From Gammaproteobacteria bacterium (GTDB lineage Bacteria > Pseudomonadota > Gammaproteobacteria > Pseudomonadales > Pseudohongiellaceae): a DNA stretch of 6,909 bases. The notes below the pieces were generated by a model. That model was not told where the DNA came from, ran no database searches, and saw nothing but the letters and a program-made list of their open reading frames with translations. The stretch spans positions 5,138 to 12,046 of the forward strand of contig JAESUV010000059.1 in assembly GCA_016762975.1 (NCBI GenBank), written 5' to 3'. Position 1 is the stretch's first letter. The number at the start of each line of letters is the position of its first letter. The translations under genes were made by a program, and so were the position numbers. This document shows positions 1-5,403 of this stretch, in pieces.

Positions 1-44
1 ACCGAAAGAGATAAAACCAGCAATCCGCCTAATAATTTTTTCAT
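1..44 (-). CDS. N-terminus of an exported protein (partial, runs off the left edge)
   Basis: The minus strand has an ATG at 44-42 followed by 13 further sense codons to the window edge, reading MKKLLGGLLVLSLS. Two lysines followed by an uninterrupted Leu/Gly/Val/Ser core is a textbook start of a Sec signal peptide or lipoprotein signal. A good Shine-Dalgarno sequence (AGGTGG) lies 7 bases upstream. The cleavage site, lipobox if any, and the mature protein are outside the window, so neither function nor family can be given. It points the same way as the TraB-like and dehydrogenase genes but is separated from them by 260 bases, so it probably has its own transcript start. Confidence 0.72.
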   Translation of the reverse strand, partial: MKKLLGGLLVLSLS

Positions 45-51
45 GTTAAAT

Positions 52-57
52 CCACCT
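52..57 (-). promoter_or_regulatory. Shine-Dalgarno site of the partial exported gene
   Basis: AGGTGG on the minus strand, 7 bases before the ATG at 44-42. It is a close match to the anti-16S sequence and is the main support for calling a real gene start on only 14 visible codons. Confidence 0.7.
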
Positions 58-93
58 AGTTAAATAATGTCACTCTTCAAATTTGTTTTACAA

Positions 94-116
94 CGGAAGC
101 ATTGAGTTACCTTCCG
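94..116. repeat. Inverted repeat, 6-bp perfect stem
   Basis: CGGAAG (94-99) and CTTCCG (111-116) are exact reverse complements around an 11-base loop. After one mismatch (93/117) two more base pairs can form (91-92 with 118-119). On the minus strand it lies 50 bases upstream of the partial exported gene, so it could form in that gene's leader RNA. No T-run follows on either side. Confidence 0.6.
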
Positions 117-171
117 GTGCCGCTCGTTGCAGCTCCTGCCCCCCATCTTCTCAAGAACTCGTCATTAGAGA

Positions 172-200
172 GGACGCACCGATTGCGAAACGGTGAGTCC
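172..200. repeat. Inverted repeat, 4+5-bp stem
   Basis: GGAC-G-CACCG (172-181) pairs with CGGTG-A-GTCC (191-200): nine base pairs broken by one G/A mismatch, with a 9-base loop. This is the strongest hairpin in the left gene-free stretch. Neither strand has a following T-run, so it is not a classic intrinsic terminator. It could be an RNA structure that blocks 3' decay, part of a leader, or a protein site. Confidence 0.65.
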
Positions 201-216
201 ATTGTCCGGTTAATAG

Positions 217-245
217 GCCCTTAGTCAACCGAAAAACCTTAGGGC
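217..245. repeat. Inverted repeat, GCCCT/AGGGC stem
   Basis: GCCCT-T-AG (217-224) pairs with CT-T-AGGGC (238-245): seven base pairs with one T/T mismatch and a 13-base loop. It overlaps an alternative pair, CGGTT (207-211) with AACCG (227-231), so the two stems could not form together. It lies 60 bases beyond the TraB-like stop codon on that gene's strand. Confidence 0.45.
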
Positions 246-304
246 AGCTCTGATTATTCACTAAACGGGGTAAAGCGAACAAATTCAATCGTTTAAAGGA
301 GTGC

Positions 305-1192
305 TTAGGGAATCACCCAGGCAGATTGCCATTCCAGCCCGGTACGGGCGAAGCCCATTGTAGCGCTGATTTCACGCTCGATACCCGGCATATGGGCAGC
401 CCCATAGAATATGCTGATCTGCCTGAAATCTGGCTCCGCTAACGCTTCACCCAATACACGCAGGGCCGCCTTGTTGCGATCACCGAGTAATGTGAGCTGC
501 TGCTCCAGCGTCTCACCGACTATCACACCACCGCTACGGCCTAGCTCTTGAGCAATCAGAAACTTCAGTGCAGCGTTCTGATTCTGAGAGTTCATTGCAC
601 TTATAAGCGACATCACAGTAAACGAAGACAGCGGCTCCCCAGGCGAAGCATTTTGTTCTGCGATCTGCGCCATAGCCAAGTTGAGAAACACGGTAAAGAA
701 ATTTTCATTCTTGCTCGCCATCAGTTCATCAAGCTGCGAAGGAGTCAGATCGGCATGAAGAAAATTTGGCTGGGTGTAGTCGATCTCATCGAGCTGAAAG
801 GCAATATTCAGGAATGCCGCCATCGCCTGTTGAATGAAACCGATCAGAGAGGAGTTTGGCTCTCTGCTACCTCTTACCGGCACTTGGTCAGGCTCGGCCA
901 CCAACTCGTAGAGAACTACGTCTTGCGTCCTGAAATAGTCATTCAATTCTGCGTAGTATTTTTCCTCGCCGAGATGCACCGCCGCCACAAGGTTTAACTG
1001 AATACCTGCATCATTCTCGAAACTCACGATGGCAGTTTGTAGCTCTCCTTCCCACTGCGCGTTGCCCTGAACAAATCTGACGTACTCAGGATCTTGCTGC
1101 GCATGCAGCGGATTCATCACTAGGCTAACCAGCAGCACGAACAGCCGAGCACCAAAGCGTGCCAGTCCAAGTGAAGATAGCCCATACTTCAT
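305..1192 (-). CDS. Secreted TraB/GumN-family protein
   Basis: This is a 295-residue protein of the TraB/PrgY/GumN (TIKI-like) superfamily, whose best-studied animal members are metalloproteases. The bacterial members are mostly uncharacterised. Visible hallmarks are the first histidine motif AAVH (70-73), the acidic YELV segment with Glu96, a DRN element with Arg239, and the C-terminal GAAH motif (264-267) in YGAAHMPG. The usual first GxxH has Ala for Gly. An N-terminal signal peptide is clear: basic start, hydrophobic core about 17-26, likely cleavage after Ala31 (PLHA/QQ), so the protein should act in the periplasm. I chose the ATG at 1192. An in-frame TTG at 1219 would add nine charged residues before the signal and overlap the upstream gene. 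There is no strong ribosome site, and the start lies 16 bases after the dehydrogenase stop, which suggests translational coupling in one operon. The physiological role is unknown. Confidence 0.85.
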   Translation of the reverse strand: MKYGLSSLGLARFGARLFVLLVSLVMNPLHAQQDPEYVRFVQGNAQWEGELQTAIVSFENDAGIQLNLVAAVHLGEEKYYAELNDYFRTQDVVLYELVAEPDQVPVRGSREPNSSLIGFIQQAMAAFLNIAFQLDEIDYTQPNFLHADLTPSQLDELMASKNENFFTVFLNLAMAQIAEQNASPGEPLSSFTVMSLISAMNSQNQNAALKFLIAQELGRSGGVIVGETLEQQLTLLGDRNKAALRVLGEALAEPDFRQISIFYGAAHMPGIEREISATMGFARTGLEWQSAWVIP

Positions 1193-1208
1193 AGCAATTT
1201 TTCTATGT

Positions 1209-2414
1209 TCACCAAGCAAGTTCTAGTATCTCCATCACATCATCCGCGTCATTTATTTTTCGAGGATTGGCTCGAACCACAGGATGTTTCGCCGCCCTCT
1301 CTGCAATATCTGGAAGTTGTTCCTTTGTCACACCGACATCGCGCAGTGTTGTCGGTAATCCCAGCTTCGCCACCAATGCTTTTACCGAGTCCCCTGCGCT
1401 CTGCTCATTGCTGCCAAGCGCCTCATTGATAGCCTCCTGTCTGCTTGCCTGTTGCTTGGCATTGTAGTTAAGGACCGCAGGCAACATGACACAAGATGTA
1501 TAGCCATGAGGCACTCCACAGAGACTGCCCAATATATAACCAATACCATGGCTCGCTCCATGGGACACGGTACCGAGACCAACGCATGCCAACCAGACTG
1601 CCTGTTGATTCAAGCTCCTCGCAGACAGATTTTCCCGGTTGTGCTTACACTCAGGCAGAGAGCTGGCGAACAAACGCATGGCATGAAGAAAATGGCCATC
1701 AAGGAAGGCATGCGAGTCGGCAGAGCAATAGCCTTCGATAGCATGATCCAAGGATCGAATTGCAGTAGACAGCCACAACCATTGTGGTGTGTGCACACTA
1801 AGCTGTGGATCATAGATGATGGACTGTGGGCAGAGGTCGATACCGCGATAACCCTCTTTCGCAGAGCTCTGGGTATTCAGTACACCGGCGTTGTTGCTGA
1901 ATTCAGCACCGGAAAGCGTTGTTGGAATAGCGATCTGACGGATCTTCGGTTCACCCTTAAAGAGACTAAAATCCGCATACTTTGAACCGCAGCTGCCATC
2001 TCCATATTGTGCGTATTCGATGAGCTGTGCCTGAGACTCAACTCCCTGATCGATTGCGAGTTGTACGACCTTGCAAGCATCTATGATCGAGCCTCCGCCC
2101 AATGAAACAAGTAGATCAGCATCCACTTCACGCGCTACCTCCAAGGTGCGCATTACATCAGAGCGCGGAGTGTGCGACCCAATGTCGTGAAACAGGCCAG
2201 CAAAATTGCTTCCTAGTGCGGCCTGGTGTTCTGCGAAGTCATCAACAGCGTGACTCAGGCTATTCGATGCCACGAGTAGCACGCGCTGCGCCCCCAGTCT
2301 TTCAACAAGGAGAGCAAGCGTTGCTGGGGCCGAAGCGCCAGCGAATACATTTTTCAGCCCGCTGTAATTGAACTCGATGCCTGTGCCAGCTGGGTTAGTT
2401 GAATTTCTCCCCAT
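1209..2414 (-). CDS. Iron-containing alcohol dehydrogenase, maleylacetate-reductase-like
   Basis: This is a 401-residue group III (Fe-type) alcohol dehydrogenase, usual length for the family; such enzymes reduce or oxidise an alcohol/carbonyl pair with NAD(P)H in the cytoplasm. The N-terminal half carries the nucleotide-binding signature GGGSIIDACK (106-115) and the PTTLSGAEFS segment (164-173). The C-terminal half holds the metal-site region: His224 in LDHAIE, His289 in SHGIGY and His303 in VPHG. Counting from these against E. coli FucO (Asp196, His200, His263, His277), the Asp ligand position is Arg220. The position of FucO His267 is Tyr293. The Asp-to-Arg change resembles the metal-independent maleylacetate reductase side of the family, so iron dependence and substrate are uncertain. 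The ribosome site is weak (AGAGGC, 12 bases before ATG) and lies in an inverted repeat. The gene is divergent from the molybdoenzyme operon and probably co-transcribed with the TraB-like gene. A ring-cleavage or alcohol-oxidation role is possible but not shown. Confidence 0.88.
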   Translation of the reverse strand: MGRNSTNPAGTGIEFNYSGLKNVFAGASAPATLALLVERLGAQRVLLVASNSLSHAVDDFAEHQAALGSNFAGLFHDIGSHTPRSDVMRTLEVAREVDADLLVSLGGGSIIDACKVVQLAIDQGVESQAQLIEYAQYGDGSCGSKYADFSLFKGEPKIRQIAIPTTLSGAEFSNNAGVLNTQSSAKEGYRGIDLCPQSIIYDPQLSVHTPQWLWLSTAIRSLDHAIEGYCSADSHAFLDGHFLHAMRLFASSLPECKHNRENLSARSLNQQAVWLACVGLGTVSHGASHGIGYILGSLCGVPHGYTSCVMLPAVLNYNAKQQASRQEAINEALGSNEQSAGDSVKALVAKLGLPTTLRDVGVTKEQLPDIAERAAKHPVVRANPRKINDADDVMEILELAW

Positions 2415-2426
2415 AGACCGGTGGTT

Positions 2427-2449
2427 GCCTCTACTGCTGATTTAGAGGC
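2427..2449. repeat. 7-bp perfect inverted repeat over the dehydrogenase leader
   Basis: GCCTCTA (2427-2433) and TAGAGGC (2443-2449) are exact reverse complements with a 9-base spacer. Three further outer bases can pair after a bulge (GTT 2425-2427 region against AAC 2453-2455, loosely). On the dehydrogenase mRNA the near arm contains AGAGGC, the only Shine-Dalgarno-like sequence before the ATG at 2414. Another CCTCTA copy lies at 2471-2476. It could be an operator half-site pair or an RNA hairpin that hides the ribosome site. Confidence 0.55.
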
Positions 2450-2453
2450 TCCA

Positions 2454-2459
2454 ACTATA
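2454..2459 (-). promoter_or_regulatory. Candidate -10 box of the dehydrogenase operon
   Basis: TATAGT on the minus strand matches the sigma-70 -10 consensus at five of six bases and lies 39 bases before the dehydrogenase ATG. I could not find a convincing -35 hexamer 16-18 bases upstream, so this is only a candidate. If used, transcription would start inside or next to the inverted repeat at 2427-2449. Confidence 0.3.
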
Positions 2460-2522
2460 ACTCAAATAGCCCTCTAGCTCTGCGCCGCTGCCGGCAAATT
2501 CATGTCTTAGCCCTTCCCGCAC

Positions 2523-2531
2523 TGCTATACT
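2523..2531 (+). promoter_or_regulatory. Extended -10 promoter of the molybdoenzyme operon
   Basis: TGC-TATACT combines the TGn extension with a five-of-six match to TATAAT. Extended -10 promoters can work without a good -35 element, and none is visible here. Transcription would start near 2538 and give a leader of about 48 bases before the small-subunit ATG. Confidence 0.55.
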
Positions 2532-2573
2532 CAGGGCAAGAACATCTTTCACAAAAACAATCGATAATTCCCT

Positions 2574-2579
2574 GGGGGA
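2574..2579 (+). promoter_or_regulatory. Ribosome-binding site that sets the small-subunit start
   Basis: GGGGGA ends 6 bases before the ATG at 2586. The in-frame TTG at 2580 lies directly against this site, too close to be used, so the ATG is the better start. Confidence 0.65.
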
Positions 2580-2585
2580 TTGGAC

Positions 2586-3059
2586 ATGGCGACTTTCAAC
2601 GTTAACGGTGTAGAACGGAATCTGGATATAGAGCCGGAGATGCCCCTGCTTTGGGCTCTACGCGACGAATTAGGTATGACAGGAACAAAATTTGGCTGCG
2701 GTATCGCCTCCTGTGGTGCTTGTACCGTGCACGTAAACGGCAGCGCGGTTAGAAGCTGCGTGACGCCTGTAAGCGCAGTCGAAGGGCAAGAAATCACTAC
2801 CATCGAAGGTCTAGCGATGGTTGCTGCTGGCACGAACCCATCCGCGCCCGATCTAAGCGCAGTGCAGCAGGCATGGATCGACCATCAGGTACCTCAGTGC
2901 GGCTATTGTCAGTCCGGAATGATCATGGCCGTGTCTTCATTGCTCGCCACGAACCCAAACCCTAGCGATGCTGATATCGATAGCAGCATCACCAACGTCT
3001 GTCGCTGCGGCTCTTATCCGCGAGTGCGTAAGGCAATTCGTTCACTGGCTATTGCATAA
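2586..3059 (+). CDS. [2Fe-2S] small subunit of an IorAB-type molybdenum hydroxylase
   Basis: This 157-residue protein is the electron-transfer subunit of a xanthine dehydrogenase superfamily enzyme, closest in type to IorA of isoquinoline 1-oxidoreductase. The N-terminal half is a plant-ferredoxin-like domain with cluster ligands Cys38, Cys43, Cys46 and Cys58 (CGIASCGAC then C). The C-terminal helical domain carries the second cluster with Cys105, Cys108, Cys139 and Cys141 (CGYC and CRC). All eight ligands are present and the length is normal. The protein has no signal peptide. It is expected to fold and load its clusters in the cytoplasm, bind the large subunit and be carried out with it through the Tat system. 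The large-subunit gene follows after 12 bases, so the pair forms one operon. It passes electrons from the Mo site to an acceptor not encoded nearby. The substrate cannot be told from this subunit. Confidence 0.96.
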   Translation: MATFNVNGVERNLDIEPEMPLLWALRDELGMTGTKFGCGIASCGACTVHVNGSAVRSCVTPVSAVEGQEITTIEGLAMVAAGTNPSAPDLSAVQQAWIDHQVPQCGYCQSGMIMAVSSLLATNPNPSDADIDSSITNVCRCGSYPRVRKAIRSLAIA

Positions 3060-3064
3060 AGGAG
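3058..3064 (+). promoter_or_regulatory. Ribosome-binding site of the large subunit
   Basis: AAAGGAG overlaps the small-subunit stop codon and ends 7 bases before the ATG at 3072. The near-consensus site and the overlap support coupled, balanced translation of the two subunits. Confidence 0.75.
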
Positions 3065-3071
3065 AGCGGAT

Positions 3072-5288
3072 ATGAAAATTAACAGAAGACGTTTCCTACT
3101 TAGTTCAGCCGTCGTCGGCGGCGGTGTACTCATCGGTTACTCGGCACTGAAGCCAAGCAAACATCGCAGAGCCAACGCGGAGTTAGCTACGGGGGCAGAA
3201 CGCTACGTTACCTCCTTCATTAAAATTGAGCCAAACAACAAAATCACTGTCTATGTTCCTCACTCAGAAATGGGGCAGGGCGTACATACCTCACTACCGA
3301 TGATGGCGGCGGACGAACTCGATGCAGCCTGGGAAGACATCACTGTTGAGCAGGCGCCAGCTATCGACATGTTCGCCAACGGCGAATTGGTTAAAGGTTT
3401 CGCTGGCGAACTCGGCGTGCCCAGCTTTCTCACAGGCATTGTCAGTGCAAGCGCAACAAGTATTGCCGAATTAATGAATTTGCAGGTTACCGGTGGCAGT
3501 TCATCCGTGCGTTTCACCGGCGAATCCTCTATGCGAACCGCCGGAGCGGCAGCACGACAGATGCTCATAGAATGTGCAGCGAATCGTTGGGGCGTAGCAG
3601 TAGATGAATGCAGTACTCAATTGACCCATGTGCAGCACAATGCCAGCGGCCGTTCACTGAGCTACGGCGAGCTAGCAGCCGATGCAGCCTTATTAGAACC
3701 ACCCACGGACGTGACTCTGAAGCACCCCTCACAGTTTACTATTATGGGCAAGGCGATATCCCGTGTAGATATCCCCGCTAAGGTGGACGGGTCTGCCGTA
3801 TACGGTATCGATGCACAGAGCGAAGAGATGCTTTACGCAGCGATTCGTCTCGCACCGGTATTCGGAACGAAACTAGTCTCGGTTGATGCCGGAGACGTAC
3901 TTAGTCGACGCGGGATAAAACGCGTCATTGAATTGGAGGATTCTGTCGCGGTAGTTGCTGATAGTTACTGGCGCGCAAAAGAAGCACTAAAACTTGTTAA
4001 GTCTGAGTTTGAATCTTCCGATGCAGATACAACATCCAGCGCCGATCTGTTTGCCGGCTTCGAGCGCAGCCTTAGCGATGACAAAAACAGCAAAGTCTTG
4101 GAAATCGGTGATGCAGACGCGGCGATAGACAACGCCACCGATGTCATCGAAGGCAATTACACAGTTCCCTACCTTGCACACGCGGCTATGGAACCGATGA
4201 ACTGTACTGTACATATTCATGACGACATCGCAGAAGTCTGGACCAGCACGCAGGATGCACTGGGCATAAAAGCCCGGGTTGCAAAAATTGCAGGCGTCTC
4301 GGAAGACGACGCAATTTTTCACCACAGCTATCTCGGTGGTGGCTTCGGTAGAAGACTACCCTTTAACTGGAACGTTATCGATCACGCGACACTAATTGCC
4401 AAGGAATTCGATGTTCCGGTGAAGACTGTTATGAGTCGCGAAGACGATATGCAGCAAGACTACTACCGCCCTGCGGTCGCAAGTAATTTCAAGGCCGCCT
4501 TCGATGACAATGGCATCGTACAAGCCTGGCACAATCGCTTCACCGGCCCAATACAGACGCCCGGCGCCTCGCATATCCCGTATGCAATTCCGAACCAATC
4601 CATACGCGTTGTTGATGGCGACACACACGTACCTATTGCTGCATGGCGTAGTGTTGATCATTCACAGCAGACATTCTTCACCGAGTCTTTTGTCGATGAG
4701 ATAGCACATCGCTCCGGCAAAAATCCTTATCAGTTTCGCATGGAGATGCTGGCCGACCATCCTCGTCACCGTAAGGTGCTTGAGGTCGCAGCCGAAGCGG
4801 CGGGTTATGGACAGAACTTACCGGAGGGTCATGCTCTGGGTATAGCTGTACAAGAAAGCTTTGGCAGCATCGTTGCCGAGGTCGCCGAAGTGTCATTGGA
4901 CTCAAATAACCGACCTGTAGTGCACAAGGTTACCTGCGCGATAGATTGCGGCTGGGCAGTAAACCCAGACACAGTTGAGGCGCAGGTCGAAAGCGGCATC
5001 ATCTACGGCCTAACCGCCGCATTGTACGGCGAGATTAGTATCGAGAATGGCCGCGTCGCGCAGAATAACTTCCCCGACTACGAGATGGTTCGCATGGCTG
5101 ATGCACCCGAGATCGAAGTACATATTGTCGAGTCTGGTGAAGAACTGGGCGGACTAGGCGAGCCCTCAACGCCACCACTCGCCGCGGCGGTAAGCAACGG
5201 TCTGTATATTCTGACGGGTCAGAGAGTAAGAGCGTTACCATTTAAGAATCACGACTTCTCGCGCTCTACACCGATCGCTCAAGTTTAG
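3072..5288 (+). CDS. Molybdopterin-binding large subunit, IorB type, Tat-exported
   Basis: This 738-residue protein is the catalytic subunit of a molybdenum hydroxylase that would hydroxylate an N-heterocycle or oxidise an aldehyde with water as oxygen source. The N-terminus has a twin-arginine signal (NRRRFLL at 4-10, hydrophobic stretch about 11-25), so the folded complex should be periplasmic. Motifs in order: EMGQGVHTS (66-74), the IPAKVDG/YGIDAQ start of the hammerhead domain (about 234-249), AHAAMEPMNC (369-378), GGGFGRRL (422-429), DCGWAVNPD (625-633) and GLGEPSTPP (694-702) with the expected catalytic base Glu697. The MGQG motif precedes the hammerhead domain and the GGGFGRR motif, whereas in xanthine dehydrogenases it follows; this rearranged order is the IorB hallmark. 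No fused cytochrome or transmembrane anchor is seen apart from the signal. It is preceded by its [2Fe-2S] partner and followed by a terminator. No MCD-type maturation gene lies in view. Substrate unknown; isoquinoline itself is not implied. Confidence 0.95.
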   Translation: MKINRRRFLLSSAVVGGGVLIGYSALKPSKHRRANAELATGAERYVTSFIKIEPNNKITVYVPHSEMGQGVHTSLPMMAADELDAAWEDITVEQAPAIDMFANGELVKGFAGELGVPSFLTGIVSASATSIAELMNLQVTGGSSSVRFTGESSMRTAGAAARQMLIECAANRWGVAVDECSTQLTHVQHNASGRSLSYGELAADAALLEPPTDVTLKHPSQFTIMGKAISRVDIPAKVDGSAVYGIDAQSEEMLYAAIRLAPVFGTKLVSVDAGDVLSRRGIKRVIELEDSVAVVADSYWRAKEALKLVKSEFESSDADTTSSADLFAGFERSLSDDKNSKVLEIGDADAAIDNATDVIEGNYTVPYLAHAAMEPMNCTVHIHDDIAEVWTSTQDALGIKARVAKIAGVSEDDAIFHHSYLGGGFGRRLPFNWNVIDHATLIAKEFDVPVKTVMSREDDMQQDYYRPAVASNFKAAFDDNGIVQAWHNRFTGPIQTPGASHIPYAIPNQSIRVVDGDTHVPIAAWRSVDHSQQTFFTESFVDEIAHRSGKNPYQFRMEMLADHPRHRKVLEVAAEAAGYGQNLPEGHALGIAVQESFGSIVAEVAEVSLDSNNRPVVHKVTCAIDCGWAVNPDTVEAQVESGIIYGLTAALYGEISIENGRVAQNNFPDYEMVRMADAPEIEVHIVESGEELGGLGEPSTPPLAAAVSNGLYILTGQRVRALPFKNHDFSRSTPIAQV

Positions 5289-5310
5289 GTTCATATTTAG
5301 CTTTATGTTT

Positions 5311-5342
5311 AAAAGCGGGCGTAGCGATGCGCTCGTTTTTTT
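5311..5342 (+). terminator. Rho-independent terminator of the molybdoenzyme operon
   Basis: GCGGGCG (5315-5321) pairs with CGCTCGT (5330-5336), seven pairs including two G-T wobbles, with an 8-base loop. The four As at 5311-5314 can extend the stem into the run of seven Ts (5336-5342). It begins 23 bases after the large-subunit stop and separates that operon from the lipoprotein gene. Confidence 0.8.
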
Positions 5343-5361
5343 CTACTCTAAATTTGGTGAA

Positions 5362-5386
5362 TTTTGATAGAGTTTTTGGATAGAGT
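5362..5386 (+). repeat. Tandem 12/13-base direct repeat before the lipoprotein gene
   Basis: TTTTGATAGAGT (5362-5373) is followed at once by TTTTGGATAGAGT (5374-5386); the copies differ by one inserted G. They end 7 bases before the ribosome site of the lipoprotein gene. The first copy contains TTGATA, a five-of-six match to a -35 box, but no good -10 box follows at the right spacing. They may be a regulator's paired binding sites or a simple duplication. Confidence 0.6.
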
Positions 5387-5393
5387 GTAGAGC

Positions 5394-5398
5394 AAGGA
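5394..5398 (+). promoter_or_regulatory. Ribosome-binding site that sets the GTG start of the lipoprotein gene
   Basis: AAGGA ends 5 bases before the GTG at 5404. No in-frame ATG exists before the hydrophobic signal, so this site and the intact lipoprotein signal together decide the GTG start. Confidence 0.65.
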
Positions 5399-5403
5399 CT
5401 CTT

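Larger units (their letters stand above)
45..304. other. Gene-free stretch with several inverted repeats
   Basis: No convincing gene lies here. Short open stretches exist on both strands, for example a 31-codon minus-strand ATG frame at about 201-106, but none has a ribosome site or a recognisable product. The stretch holds three good inverted repeats (94-116, 172-200, 217-245). None is followed by a T-run on the minus strand, so no standard intrinsic terminator for the TraB-like gene is visible. It is both the 3' flank of that gene and the 5' leader or promoter region of the partial exported gene. I compared it by eye with common riboswitch cores (TPP, cobalamin, glycine, c-di-GMP, guanidine) and saw no match. 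Confidence 0.6.

Noticed and set aside
60..89. Promoter of the partial exported gene (TTGTAA ... CATTAT on the minus strand)
   Set aside because: The spacing is 18 but both boxes match only partly and the leader would be very short. It is not better than chance in an AT-rich stretch.
172..200. Hairpin as intrinsic terminator of the TraB-like gene
   Set aside because: The stem is strong but no T-run follows on the minus strand, and it lies more than 100 bases past the stop codon.
106..201. A 31-codon minus-strand frame (ATG at about 201) in the gene-free stretch
   Set aside because: It has no ribosome site and overlaps the strongest hairpin. The same bases are open in other frames too, so openness alone means little.
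548..997. A 149-codon open frame on the plus strand
   Set aside because: It lies wholly antisense to the TraB-like gene, whose protein has family motifs. The antisense product is rich in Arg, His and Cys and shows no domain.
1193..1219. TTG start that adds nine residues to the TraB-like protein
   Set aside because: The added segment is charged and would precede the signal peptide; the ATG at 1192 gives a normal signal.
1452..1985. A 177-codon open frame on the plus strand
   Set aside because: It is antisense to the dehydrogenase and overlaps its conserved active-site region. The product has no recognisable family and there is no ribosome site.
2580..2585. TTG start that adds two residues to the [2Fe-2S] subunit
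   Set aside because: It touches the ribosome site, while the ATG at 2586 has correct spacing.
2586..5288. Identification as xanthine dehydrogenase or CO dehydrogenase
   Set aside because: There is no FAD-binding subunit, the motif order is of the IorB type, and the large subunit has a Tat signal.
5364..5393. Sigma-70 promoter with -35 TTGATA for the lipoprotein gene
   Set aside because: The -35 is good, but the hexamers 16-18 bases downstream match the -10 consensus poorly and the start would fall on the ribosome site.
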